Source of the DNA: Cytophagales bacterium WSM2-2
GTDB lineage: Bacteria; Bacteroidota; Bacteroidia; Cytophagales; Cyclobacteriaceae
Assembly (NCBI GenBank): GCA_015472025.1
Contig: BNHL01000001.1
Coordinates: 2,778,001 to 2,842,000, forward strand
Direction of reading: 5' to 3'
DNA: 64,000 nucleotides
The notes below the pieces were generated by a model. It worked only from the letters and a program-made list of their open reading frames with translations. It did not search any database and was not told the DNA's origin. This document shows, piece after piece, positions 7,965 to 15,960 of this stretch (within the stretch, counting starts at the first letter, position 1; each line of letters begins with the position of its first letter). The position numbers were made by a program, and so were the translations under genes.

Positions 7965-8918
7965 TTGGATATATCACTGATCATTCCCGCTAAGGACGAG
8001 GAAGAATCTATACCGGAATTGATACAATGGATAAGCCGTGTGATGCAATCGCACGGCTTTTCATATGAAATTATTTTTATTGATGACGGAAGTACAGATG
8101 GCACGTGGGATCAGATCAAAAAAGCTGCTGAGGCAAATCCTTCCGTTAAAGGGTTAAAATTCAATCGCAACTTTGGGAAATCTGCTGCATTGCACATGGG
8201 ATTCAAGGCGGCACAGGGCGAAGTAGTCATCACGATGGATGCGGATCTGCAAGACAGCCCAGATGAAATACCGGAACTTTACAAATTAATCAAGGAGCAG
8301 AAATTTCAGTTGGTCAGTGGCTGGAAAAAGAAACGGCATGATCCGATTACCAAAACGCTTCCTTCGCGGTTTTTCAACTATGTGACCCGGAGAATTTCAG
8401 GAATAAAACTCCATGATTTTAATTGTGGTTTGAAAGCTTACGAGTCTGAAGTAGTGAAGAATATTACGGTGTATGGCGAGATGCATCGCTACATACCGGT
8501 GCTGGCCAAGTGGGCTGGGTTCACACGAATTACGGAGAAGGTGGTGGAGCATCGGGAACGCAAATATGGCTATAGTAAATTCGGTTGGGAACGCTTTGTT
8601 AGAGGTTTCCTGGATTTACTCACGATTACGTTCGTTGGTCGTTTTGCCAAAAGGCCAATGCATTTTTTTGGAGCCTGGGGAATAGTTTCTTTTTTGTTAG
8701 GATTTGCCTTTACTATAAAAATTCTGTGGGATAAAATGGATTCTGTATTCATATCCAAAATTCCGCTCAAGCGGGATGTAACAGAACAACCAATCTTCTA
8801 CCTGGCGTTAGTTGCTGTGGTGATCGGTGTGCAGCTTTTTCTTGTCGGGTTCTTAGCTGAACTGCTGGCAAGTCAATCAGTATCTAAGAAAGATTACCTG
8901 GTTATTGAGAAGGTCTGA
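7965..8918 (+). CDS. GT2 glycosyltransferase (polyprenyl-phosphate hexose synthase type)
   Basis: A 317-residue protein starting at TTG 7965. The N-terminal GT-A domain has LIIPAKDEEESI, FIDDGSTDGTWD and the metal-binding DADLQD (92-97); the C-terminus has two membrane helices (about 231-250 and 273-300). This is the DPM1/ArnC/GtrB type, which transfers a sugar from a nucleotide donor to polyprenyl phosphate on the cytoplasmic face. The sugar is unknown. It is the last gene of the ABC/DUF4199 run and precedes the tmRNA gene. Confidence 0.9.
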   Translation: MDISLIIPAKDEEESIPELIQWISRVMQSHGFSYEIIFIDDGSTDGTWDQIKKAAEANPSVKGLKFNRNFGKSAALHMGFKAAQGEVVITMDADLQDSPDEIPELYKLIKEQKFQLVSGWKKKRHDPITKTLPSRFFNYVTRRISGIKLHDFNCGLKAYESEVVKNITVYGEMHRYIPVLAKWAGFTRITEKVVEHRERKYGYSKFGWERFVRGFLDLLTITFVGRFAKRPMHFFGAWGIVSFLLGFAFTIKILWDKMDSVFISKIPLKRDVTEQPIFYLALVAVVIGVQLFLVGFLAELLASQSVSKKDYLVIEKV

Positions 8919-9010
8919 TTCTCACTGAACTTTTTTTCCACTACTTTTGTCACCCATTTACTCCCATTCTTACACGAATTTTGAAATCGTGACTTAGAAT
9001 TTTTAAAACT

Positions 9011-9403
9011 GGGGCTGACCGGTTTTGACAGGATGTTCGGGGGTGTATGCCAGCATGCAAGCTCATGAGGGTAGAGCTTTGAACACTGCTCTCAAACCAA
9101 TAAGTGGCGAGAATACTTACGCCATGGCTGCTTAATCTGACCTAAGGTTAGACAAGCTTATCTACTGATAAGATCGGTAGAAGCCATCATCGCCCACACT
9201 TCTGTTTAGCGGGTGTGGATCAGCGGTGTCGACAGCATAAACTGGGCCCCGTTGTTGTTGCGCAACGATGTCGAGATAACAGTAACTAAGGAGTCAATCA
9301 GGCTGTTGATAGCCTTGTGATTCCCGACAATCAAAATCAACTAAGCATGTAGAACGTACACGTTCGTCTTCTCTGGACCAGGGTTCGATTCCCTGCAGCT
9401 CCA
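9011..9403 (+). ncRNA. ssrA: tmRNA (transfer-messenger RNA)
   Basis: Begins GGGGCUGACC and ends GGUUCGAUUCCCUGCAGCUCCA; the 5' GGGGCUG pairs over 7 bp with CAGCUCC (9396-9402) to form the acceptor stem, and the T-arm is intact. The 3' CCA is not encoded (ACTC follows), so it must be added. The tag reading frame is at 9106-9135. The RNA is charged with Ala, rescues stalled ribosomes with SmpB and marks nascent chains for proteolysis. Length (393 nt) is normal. A terminator follows at once, and the 3' end is duplicated 346 bp downstream. Confidence 0.97.
9106..9135 (+). other. tmRNA proteolysis-tag reading frame
   Basis: From GGC at 9106 to TAA at 9133-9135 the frame encodes GENTYAMAA. Together with the charged Ala this gives the tag (A)GENTYAMAA. 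The common Bacteroidota form is GENNYALAA, so the differences are Asn to Thr and Leu to Met. Confidence 0.88.
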
Positions 9404-9438
9404 CTCGGCCGCCATAGCTTTAGCGAAGGCGGCCTTTT
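9392..9438 (+). repeat. Direct repeat, left copy: tmRNA 3' end plus terminator
   Basis: A 47-nt stretch starting CCTGCAGCTCCAC (the tmRNA 3' acceptor strand) and running through the GGCCGCC...GGCGGCC hairpin and T-run. It matches 9738-9784 with only two mismatches (9406 and 9419). The hairpin arms at 9407-9413 and 9428-9434 followed by TTTT are the terminator of the tmRNA gene. Confidence 0.9.
9407..9438 (+). terminator. Terminator of the tmRNA gene
   Basis: Perfect 7-bp GC stem GGCCGCC / GGCGGCC with a 14-nt loop, followed by TTTT. It begins 4 nt after the mature tmRNA end. Confidence 0.8.
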
Positions 9439-9466
9439 AATTTAAGCTTAAATAAACTCTCAGAAA

Positions 9467-9704
9467 ATGTGGTATGTGTACGTCTTACTTCTAAGCAATG
9501 GAGATTATTACAAGGGATGCACCAATGATTGGGAGAGAAGATTGAGCCAGCATCAGAATGGGCAAGTTGAATCAACAGCCGGAATATCAGCCGCTCGATC
9601 TTGTCACCTACGTTGCATTTACTGACAAATCGAAAGCTTTTGAGTTCGAAAAGTACTTGAAAAGCGGTTCGGGCAGAGCGTTCTTAAAACGACATTTTGT
9701 TTAA
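9467..9704 (+). pseudogene. GIY-YIG nuclease family gene, frameshifted
   Basis: From ATG 9467 the frame reads MWYVYVLLLSNGDYYKGCTN, then DWERRLSQHQNGQVEST, the start of a small single-domain GIY-YIG (UPF0213-type) protein, then runs into a stop. The +1 frame continues the protein from YQPLDLVTYVAFTDKSKAFE to KYLKSGSGRAFLKRHFV and a stop at 9704. The total of 238 bp is one base too many, so a single-base insertion near 9595-9605 breaks the gene, unless it is a sequencing error. It sits exactly between the two copies of the tmRNA-end repeat. Confidence 0.85.
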
Positions 9705-9737
9705 TTCTCTGCCTTCGCTGAAGCTTCGGCAGATGAA

Positions 9738-9784
9738 CCTGCAGCTCCACTTGGCCGCCATAGCATTAGCGAAGGCGGCCTTTT
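9738..9784 (+). repeat. Direct repeat, right copy of tmRNA 3' end plus terminator
   Basis: 47 nt matching 9392-9438 at 45 positions, including the tmRNA acceptor-stem 3' strand (CCTGCAGCTCCAC) and the terminator hairpin (9753-9759 with 9774-9780) followed by a longer T-run. It is not attached to any RNA gene here: the sequence upstream (CTTCGGCAGATGAA) lacks the T-arm. It therefore looks like a detached copy generated by insertion or duplication. Confidence 0.9.
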
Positions 9785-9883
9785 TATTTTGGAACAACTC
9801 AGCTCGTCACAAATTTCTCATTGCCTAACAAATTATTATTTACATTTACCATCAATAAGTTCTTTGTTTAATTTCTTATCAAC

Positions 9884-10053
9884 CGAAAAAGGTTTTGCTT
9901 AACTGCGAATTAATAGGGAATCGTGTTTAAATCACGAGCTGTCGCGCAACTGTAAGTAACATTTTGGTTTCATCACGTAATAAGCCCACTGTTCCTGCAA
10001 AGGAATGGGAAGGGCGATGAAGCTGTTACAAGCCAGGAGACCTGCCTGTTTCG
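9884..10053 (+). promoter_or_regulatory. Cobalamin (adenosylcobalamin/B12) riboswitch
   Basis: Contains the conserved blocks in order: AATAGGGAA (9912-9920), GCGCAACTGTAAG, GCCCACTG, GGGAAGG and the B12 box AGCCAGGAGACCTGCC (10031-10046). P1 can form between CGAAA (9884-9888) and TTTCG (10049-10053). It lies upstream of metE. B12 binding is expected to switch off the B12-independent methionine synthase when the B12-dependent enzyme can work. A possible upstream promoter is TTG (9821) and TACATTTA (9841-9848), but its 17-nt spacing is short. Confidence 0.95.
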
Positions 10054-10239
10054 ATCTGCCCGCAAGGGCAGAAGTTGACAATGCTTTCGCGATCTGAAGC
10101 AACTGTCAGGAGACATGCAAAGAAGACCAGCCTGGTTTTTCGTGCGTCAATCCTTTCTGTTATTTCATTTCGTGCCGGCATTGTGAAGTTTCTGCAAAAG
10201 AGCTTTTAACTCATGTTCAACTAAAACAGTTAAAAGAAA
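10054..10239 (+). promoter_or_regulatory. metE leader / riboswitch expression platform
   Basis: Between the aptamer and the metE start. It holds a TCTGCCC/GGGCAGA hairpin with a GCAA loop (10055-10072), a near-copy of the B12 box (GTCAGGAGACATGC, 10105-10118) and a weak AAGACCA/TGGTTTTT hairpin near 10121-10141. No strong terminator or clear sequestered ribosome site is obvious, so the switching mechanism cannot be assigned. There is no open reading frame of note here. Confidence 0.5.
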
Positions 10240-12561
10240 ATGCAAACGCACAATCTTGGCTACCCGCGCATTGGTAGTCATCGAGAACTCAAGAAGGCCA
10301 GCGAGCAATTTTGGTCAGGAAAAATCACGGTCGAAGCCCTGATAAAAACAGGAAGTGAAATCCGAAAGCACAACTGGCAATTTCAAAAGGATGCCGGCAT
10401 AGACCTGATCCCATCCAATGATTTTTCATTCTACGACCAGGTACTCGACACCTCTTTCATGGTTGGTGCAATACCAGAACGTTACCATGATGTAATCCTT
10501 GACAAAAAGAATTCAGAACTCGATCTCTATTTTGCTATGGCACGCGGATATCAAAAGGACGGTCTTGATATCACCGCCATGGAGATGACGAAGTGGTTCG
10601 ATACCAACTACCACTACATTGTGCCTGAGTTTACGAGAGATCAGAAGTTCAGATTGTTCTCAGATAAGGTGGTGATTGAGTATGCAGAAGCAAAAATGAA
10701 TGGATTCAGTACCAAGCCGGTCATCGTAGGGCCAGTGTCCTATTTGTTGCTTGGCAAGGAAAAGGAAAACGGCTTTGACCGGATTGACCTGATCAAAAAT
10801 CTGCTGCCTGTTTACATCGATGTGTTGAAGAAACTCGAAAAACAAAATGTAGAATGGGTGCAGTTTGATGAGCCGTTCCTGGTGATGGATTTAGAAGACA
10901 AGGTCAGGGAAGCATTCAGTTATGTCTATTCAACTTTAAAAAAGGAATTCCCTTCCATCAAAATAATGGTGGCGACTTATTTCGATGGACTTAGGAATAA
11001 CCTGGATACGGCCACAGCTTTGCCAGTTTCAGCACTCCACGTTGACCTGGTTCGTTGCCCGCAGCAATTGGATGAAGTATTGAAAGCCCTTTCTAAAAAC
11101 ATGAAGCTTTCATTGGGCGTAGTGGAGGGAAGAAATGTATGGAAAAATGACTTTCATCAATCCCTGGAGTTGATCAACCGGGCTGTAGATAAAATCGGTT
11201 CGGATCGCGTATTCATTGCACCCTCTTGTTCATTGCTGCACTCCCCATGCGACCTTGAACTGGAGGAAAGCGAAAACCTGAGCGATGAAATAAAACAATG
11301 GCTCTCCTTTGCAAAACAAAAAATTGCAGAGGTGGTTTCACTGAAACAACTCGCCTCACCGGAAGAGAGCAAACTGGCCATGCCCAAATTAGCGGCAAAC
11401 CAACTGGCAATCGAAAGCCGGAGAGTGTCGAAGAAGATCCATAATGATTTAATAAAAAAACGAGTTGGATCGATCACCGATGCTGATGCGAAAAGGACAA
11501 GTGTTTTTGCCATTCGGAAAAAGAAACAACATGAAGCTCTTCGCCTCCCGATGTTTCCGACAACGACCATCGGTTCGTTTCCTCAAACCACCGAGGTACG
11601 CGCAGCTAGGGCGAAATTGAAGAAAGGTGATATTACCGAAGGGCAGTATGACACTTTCATCAGGCGTGAAACTGAAAGCGCCATTCGTTGGCAGGAAGAA
11701 ATTGATATTGATGTTCTGGTACACGGAGAGTTTGAGCGCAACGACATGGTGGAATATTTCGGTGAACAAATGAGTGGATTTGTTTTTACACAAAACGGGT
11801 GGGTTCAGAGTTATGGAAGCCGGTGTGTTAAACCTCCGATTATTTACGGAGACGTTTCACGTCCGGAACCAATGACAGTCGAATGGTCAGCGTATGCGCA
11901 GTCATTGACAAAAAAACTGGTGAAGGGAATGCTCACCGGGCCTGTAACGATTCTTCAGTGGTCTTTTGTGCGCAATGACCAGCCACGTTCTCAGACTTGC
12001 GCCCAGATAGCCCTGGCGATCCGCGATGAAGTAATTGATCTTGAGAAAGCAGGTATTCGCGTCATTCAAATTGATGAACCTGCTATCCGGGAAGGTTTGC
12101 CGTTGCGAAAATCAGACTGGCAGGAATATTTGCAGTGGGCAGTAAGATCGTTCCGGATTTCAAGCAGTGGAGTGAAAGATGAAACACAAATTCACACACA
12201 CATGTGCTACTCGGAATTCAACGACATCATCGAGAACATTGCCGCAATGGATGCAGATGTGATAACCATAGAATGTTCCAGATCTCAAATGGAGTTGTTG
12301 GATGCGTTTGCCGACTTCAAGTATCCGAATGAGATCGGACCCGGTGTTTATGATATTCATTCACCCCGTGTACCATCGAAAACCGAGATGGTGAGTTTGA
12401 TGGAGAAAGCAGTAGCGGTTGTCCCTGCAGATCAGCTTTGGGTCAATCCGGATTGCGGTCTCAAGACTCGTCATTGGGATGAAACAAAGAAGGCGCTGAT
12501 TGAAATGGTGGCAGCTGCCCGCGAACTCCGTGAATCGATCAAGGAACCATCGATTATTTAA
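10240..12561 (+). CDS. metE: Cobalamin-independent methionine synthase
   Basis: A 773-residue protein matching MetE length. It transfers a methyl group from 5-methyltetrahydropteroyl-triglutamate to homocysteine. The N-terminal half starts HNLGYPRIGSHRELKKA, and the catalytic half begins FPTTTIGSFPQTTEVRAAR. Zinc ligands are present: H654 and C656 in HTHMCYSEF, and C739 in NPDCGLKTR (equivalent to E. coli H641, C643 and C726). Expression is controlled by the B12 riboswitch upstream, and a terminator follows. No anomalies seen. Confidence 0.97.
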   Translation: MQTHNLGYPRIGSHRELKKASEQFWSGKITVEALIKTGSEIRKHNWQFQKDAGIDLIPSNDFSFYDQVLDTSFMVGAIPERYHDVILDKKNSELDLYFAMARGYQKDGLDITAMEMTKWFDTNYHYIVPEFTRDQKFRLFSDKVVIEYAEAKMNGFSTKPVIVGPVSYLLLGKEKENGFDRIDLIKNLLPVYIDVLKKLEKQNVEWVQFDEPFLVMDLEDKVREAFSYVYSTLKKEFPSIKIMVATYFDGLRNNLDTATALPVSALHVDLVRCPQQLDEVLKALSKNMKLSLGVVEGRNVWKNDFHQSLELINRAVDKIGSDRVFIAPSCSLLHSPCDLELEESENLSDEIKQWLSFAKQKIAEVVSLKQLASPEESKLAMPKLAANQLAIESRRVSKKIHNDLIKKRVGSITDADAKRTSVFAIRKKKQHEALRLPMFPTTTIGSFPQTTEVRAARAKLKKGDITEGQYDTFIRRETESAIRWQEEIDIDVLVHGEFERNDMVEYFGEQMSGFVFTQNGWVQSYGSRCVKPPIIYGDVSRPEPMTVEWSAYAQSLTKKLVKGMLTGPVTILQWSFVRNDQPRSQTCAQIALAIRDEVIDLEKAGIRVIQIDEPAIREGLPLRKSDWQEYLQWAVRSFRISSSGVKDETQIHTHMCYSEFNDIIENIAAMDADVITIECSRSQMELLDAFADFKYPNEIGPGVYDIHSPRVPSKTEMVSLMEKAVAVVPADQLWVNPDCGLKTRHWDETKKALIEMVAAARELRESIKEPSII

Positions 12562-12573
12562 AATGTTACTTTT

Positions 12574-12608
12574 AGCAGGCTTGCCGTCATTGGTTAGCCT
12601 GCTTTTTT
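12574..12608 (+). terminator. Terminator downstream of metE
   Basis: AGCAGGCT (12574-12581) pairs with AGCCTGCT (12596-12603), an 8-bp stem with a 14-nt loop, followed by a run of T. It ends just before the start codon of the next gene at 12614. Confidence 0.85.
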
Positions 12609-12613
12609 AAAAC

Positions 12614-13300
12614 ATGTCAGCATACAAAACTTATTTCAACTGGAGCACCGGAAAAGACTCTGCATTGGCACTGTATCATTTGCTTCAGAATAAATCATAC
12701 AGGGTAAAGCACCTGGTCACTGCTGTCAATGCATTTCACAATCGCGTGACTATGCACGGAGTTCGCCGGGAATTATTGGTCAAACAATTTGAATCAATTG
12801 GTATTCCTTTTAGTACAGTCGAATTGCCTGAGATGCCATCGAATGTTGTCTATGAGAAAAAAATGGATGAAAGTATCAACCGGTTGAAGCTGGATGGTTT
12901 TGAGTGTGCAGGATTTGGGGACATTTTTTTGGAAGACCTGAAAGCCTATCGCGAAACCCAACTTAAAAAGCACGGCATTGCTGCGATCTTCCCATTGTGG
13001 AAAAGGGATACACGTGAACTTATCGATGAATTCCTTTCATTGGGATTTAAGGCCATTGTTGTTTGTGTCAATGCAAAACTACTTGATCGCTCCTTTGCAG
13101 GCAGAATGATAGATCACTCTTTTGTAAAAGAATTGCCTGACAATGTAGACCCATGTGGAGAGAATGGTGAATTTCATACGTTCTGTTTTGATGGCCCGGT
13201 TTTCAAGACAGCCATTGACTTCAACCTTGGCGAAGTGGTTTATAAGGAATACAATTCAGCGAGTGGATTTTGGTTCTGTGACTTATTGCCGGGAAAATGA
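12614..13300 (+). CDS. PP-loop ATPase, Dph6-like (diphthine-ammonia ligase family)
   Basis: A 228-residue protein with the ATP-pyrophosphatase P-loop STGKDSALAL (about 11-20), then a family pattern including YRETQLKKHGIAAIFPLWKRD and VDPCGENGEFHTFCFDGPVF, which is the Dph6/MJ0570 signature (ENGEFHT). In eukaryotes Dph6 amidates diphthine; bacteria have no diphthamide, so the bacterial substrate is unknown. The next gene starts inside its stop codon region (ATGATGA), implying translational coupling. Confidence 0.85.
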   Translation: MSAYKTYFNWSTGKDSALALYHLLQNKSYRVKHLVTAVNAFHNRVTMHGVRRELLVKQFESIGIPFSTVELPEMPSNVVYEKKMDESINRLKLDGFECAGFGDIFLEDLKAYRETQLKKHGIAAIFPLWKRDTRELIDEFLSLGFKAIVVCVNAKLLDRSFAGRMIDHSFVKELPDNVDPCGENGEFHTFCFDGPVFKTAIDFNLGEVVYKEYNSASGFWFCDLLPGK

Positions 13301-13533
13301 TGATCAAGCATGAGATAAAATATTGCCCCAGGTGCAAGGGCTCATTCGAATGCAAAGTGGGTTCGATCCTGGATTGCCAATGCACCAAAGTGAAACTAGT
13401 CGACGAAGAACGGGACTGGCTAAAGGAAAAATTTGACGATTGCCTGTGCCTGGCTTGCATGAGAGAAATGAAATCAGACTATCGCAATGAGAAGCTGACA
13501 ACAAGTCTGAACAAGCTTTTGCGAAAGTTTTAG
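13297..13533 (+). CDS. Cysteine-rich CWC family protein
   Basis: A 78-residue protein with cysteines arranged as CPRCKGSFEC, then DCQC and CLCLACM, the pattern of the small CWC (cysteine-rich) family thought to bind zinc. No activity is known. Its start overlaps the stop of the Dph6-like gene by 4 bp, so the two are probably made together. Either of two adjacent ATG codons (13297, 13300) could be used. Confidence 0.8.
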   Translation: MMIKHEIKYCPRCKGSFECKVGSILDCQCTKVKLVDEERDWLKEKFDDCLCLACMREMKSDYRNEKLTTSLNKLLRKF

Positions 13534-13576
13534 CGGCTAATTTCCTTTGACTATATTCGGCTCAAATCAATTTCAG

Positions 13577-14083
13577 ATGAAATACCTGATATTATTATCT
13601 TTTCTTTTTGTGGCGGCATGCAATTCAAAAACCAACCAATCAGAAGCAGAGCAAAAAGCGAGTGATTCAACTTCTATTGTCGCGGTCGAATATGAATACT
13701 ATGGCGGAGCTACAGATGACGGCTATTTGTATCATAAACTTTCATTGAATCAAAACGGAAACGAGATATCCGGAACCATTTTCTCCGGCACTTATCTTGG
13801 TAAATCTGAGCAAGGATTTTATACCATGCCTGCGGCAACAATTACTTGCAATCTGACAGGCAAGGCAGGCGCTAAAGATGAAATAATGATGTATTTAGGA
13901 TCGATCTCTGACACTTCCCGAATGGATTATTCGTACACCTATCCTGATCAACGTAAACTTTTTGGAGAGGATGCGAATGGAGATGCGGTGCAGGCTATTT
14001 ATAAAACGGGTAAAGATTTTCGTTGGGTCATTAATGGAGACACGCTTCTCTTCTCGAAAATTCAGGCAGCGCCAGCAAATTGA
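13577..14083 (+). CDS. Lipoprotein of unknown function
   Basis: A 168-residue protein. The ATG at 13577 was chosen because it gives a clean lipoprotein signal, MKYLILLSFLFVAACNSK, with lipobox VAAC; the upstream in-frame ATG at 13547 would add a polar extension. After the lipidated Cys comes a Ser/Gln-rich linker and a beta-rich domain with repeated Gly and Tyr. No motif recognised. It faces the DUF502 gene tail-to-tail with no gap. Confidence 0.7.
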   Translation: MKYLILLSFLFVAACNSKTNQSEAEQKASDSTSIVAVEYEYYGGATDDGYLYHKLSLNQNGNEISGTIFSGTYLGKSEQGFYTMPAATITCNLTGKAGAKDEIMMYLGSISDTSRMDYSYTYPDQRKLFGEDANGDAVQAIYKTGKDFRWVINGDTLLFSKIQAAPAN

Positions 14084-14647
14084 TCAGCTTTCCGTAAAAC
14101 CAGAAACTCCTCCCGATATAATAAACTTCATCGCTACTGCTCCCGGAATGTTGAGCGGTTTGACGTTCTCTTTCGGAACTACGTAGTGGTCACCGGCTAC
14201 AGCATAAGATTGCGGAAAATAAACCACCACCATGTCTTTTAAACCAAGTTCAGTCAGATCTAATTGAGTAATAAATCCGATGCGATGAAGTTGATTTTCT
14301 TTATTAAGAGTGACCAGCACAGGACGATCGAATTTTTTCTTGTCACCTACAAACGCAGCCAGCAAGTCCTTGATAGATGAATACACCAACTTGACCAGGG
14401 GAATGCGGTTGACCAGGTGATCGAACCATTCCCCAAGCCTTCTGAAGGCGAAGATGGATGAAAAGTACCCGAAGATGGTGATCCCGGTAAGGATGATCAC
14501 GAACCCCAAACCCGGATAAGGCAAATTAAGCCGGCTGTCAAGCCAGATGAAGGAGATGTAAATAAAGTAGACAGTGGCAATGAGAGGGACAATGAAAATT
14601 GTGCCCCCAAAAAAGTAACGAATTACCCTGCGTATAAAACCTTTCAT
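14084..14647 (-). CDS. DUF502 family membrane protein
   Basis: A 187-residue protein. I place the start at 14647 (MKGFIRRVIRYFFGG), because the longer frame to 14698 would overlap miaA and adds a polar tail. Two membrane helices (about 13-33 and 43-65) are followed by a soluble region with RIPLVKLVYSSIKDLLAAF and VVYFPQSYAVAGDHYVVPKE, both characteristic of DUF502. The family is broadly conserved with no assigned role. It is downstream of miaA on the same strand. Confidence 0.87.
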   Translation of the reverse strand: MKGFIRRVIRYFFGGTIFIVPLIATVYFIYISFIWLDSRLNLPYPGLGFVIILTGITIFGYFSSIFAFRRLGEWFDHLVNRIPLVKLVYSSIKDLLAAFVGDKKKFDRPVLVTLNKENQLHRIGFITQLDLTELGLKDMVVVYFPQSYAVAGDHYVVPKENVKPLNIPGAVAMKFIISGGVSGFTES

Positions 14648-14670
14648 CTGTCTTTTTGTCCTGTTAACAA

Positions 14671-15579
14671 CTAGAGCCCGTGGGTTTGTTCCAGCCACCG
14701 GATTATTCCCCCTTCTGTTTCAAACCAGTTTACTTCATTATCCCGTTGAAACCAGGTAAGCTGTCGCTTGGCATATCTCCTGGAGTTCCTTTTTAATAAA
14801 CGAACCGCTTCTTCGTAATCGTATTGTTGGTCGAGGTAATCAAAAATTTCACGGTATCCAACGGTTTGAAGAGCGTTCAGCTCTCTGAATTCATAGAAAG
14901 ACTTGGCTTCATCAAACAAACCGGTCTCAATCATATCATCCATCCGGGTGTCTATCCGTCTGTATAGCTCTTCCCGCGACACATTCAGACCAATCTTGAT
15001 AACCTCGAAAGGATGTTCCATTTTCTTTTTCACCCGAAGGTCGCCCATTGATTTATCTGTGGATCGTAGAAGCTCAAGTGCGCGCATTAACCGCTGAGGA
15101 TTTTGCTTATCGACTGAAGAAAAATAATCAGGGTCAGCTTTTTCGACCTGCTCTTGCAACCAACTCAATCCTTTGTCAAGAAACTCTTTAGTGATTTCCT
15201 CACGAAGGCCTTGCCGTACTTCTGGCATGTCGTCAAAACCTTCAAGTGCTGCTTTGATATAAAGCCCGGAGCCGCCCACCATGACCAGATGTTCAAACCT
15301 CGTGAACAGGCTTTTAATTAAAGCAAGAGCCTCCCTACCGTATTTTCCGGCATCAAAGTCATCATGTATTGATTTATTGCTGATAAAATGGTGAACCACT
15401 TTTCTTAATTCATCAGTAGAAGGCTTAGCCGTTCCGATATTCAATTCCTTGAAAACCTGCCGGGAATCAGCCGAAACGATTTCAGTACCCAGTTTTTCGG
15501 CAACGGAGATGGCGGCAGCCGTTTTTCCAACAGCCGTTGGCCCTACAATTACAATTAATCTCTTCGTGGCAGAACTCAA
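14671..15579 (-). CDS. miaA: tRNA dimethylallyltransferase
   Basis: A 302-residue MiaA. It transfers a dimethylallyl group to N6 of A37 in tRNAs that read UNN codons. The P-loop is IVGPTAVGKTAAAI (near the N-terminus), followed by EIVSADSRQVFKELNIGTAKP, which includes the catalytic Asp and the Gln that binds A37; the C-terminal half has NALQTVGYREIF and RNSRRYAKRQLTWFQRD, both family hallmarks. Length is normal. DUF502 follows on the same strand. Confidence 0.97.
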   Translation of the reverse strand: MSSATKRLIVIVGPTAVGKTAAAISVAEKLGTEIVSADSRQVFKELNIGTAKPSTDELRKVVHHFISNKSIHDDFDAGKYGREALALIKSLFTRFEHLVMVGGSGLYIKAALEGFDDMPEVRQGLREEITKEFLDKGLSWLQEQVEKADPDYFSSVDKQNPQRLMRALELLRSTDKSMGDLRVKKKMEHPFEVIKIGLNVSREELYRRIDTRMDDMIETGLFDEAKSFYEFRELNALQTVGYREIFDYLDQQYDYEEAVRLLKRNSRRYAKRQLTWFQRDNEVNWFETEGGIIRWLEQTHGL

Positions 15580-15671
15580 AGCTAGATTCTTAAGCCCAAA
15601 AGTACGCGGGCATCACCGATTTTGAATATTGAATCTGAAATTTTGAATACCTAACTTGCACCCCAACCACT

Positions 15672-15950
15672 ATGTTTATGATTAAGTATACCAATCAGTT
15701 TCTGGCAAAACTGGAAGATGTAATTGCCGAATCGGATTATATTTTAAGGTACGAGAAGGGGAATTTCAAGGCCGGCTATTGCCTGTTGAAAGAGCAGAAG
15801 ATCGTAATTGTGAATAAGTTCTTTACCATGGAAGGTAAGATCAATGCGCTGCTGGACATTCTCAAAACAGTGCCATTGGACACGTCCAAATTTTCCGAAA
15901 AGAACATGAAACTCTATGAGGAGCTCACCAAAGCAGAGGTGAGTATCTAA
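15672..15950 (+). CDS. Conserved small protein of unknown function
   Basis: A 92-residue protein, MFMIKYTNQFLAKLEDVIAE at the N-terminus, predicted to have a helix, a beta hairpin (YCLLKEQKIVIVNKFF) and C-terminal helices. No signal peptide, membrane segment or catalytic motif. It lies 10 bp before the MBL-fold gene and on the opposite strand from miaA. The close spacing suggests it is cotranscribed with the hydrolase. Function unknown. Confidence 0.7.
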   Translation: MFMIKYTNQFLAKLEDVIAESDYILRYEKGNFKAGYCLLKEQKIVIVNKFFTMEGKINALLDILKTVPLDTSKFSEKNMKLYEELTKAEVSI

Positions 15951-15960
15951 AAATCCGAAC

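Noticed and set aside
10121-10141. ACCAGCCTGGTTTTT as an intrinsic terminator in the metE leader
   Set aside because: The ACCAG/CTGGT palindrome leaves a one-base loop; the alternative AAGACCA/TGGTTTTT fold uses up the T-run in the stem. It is listed only as a weak hairpin.
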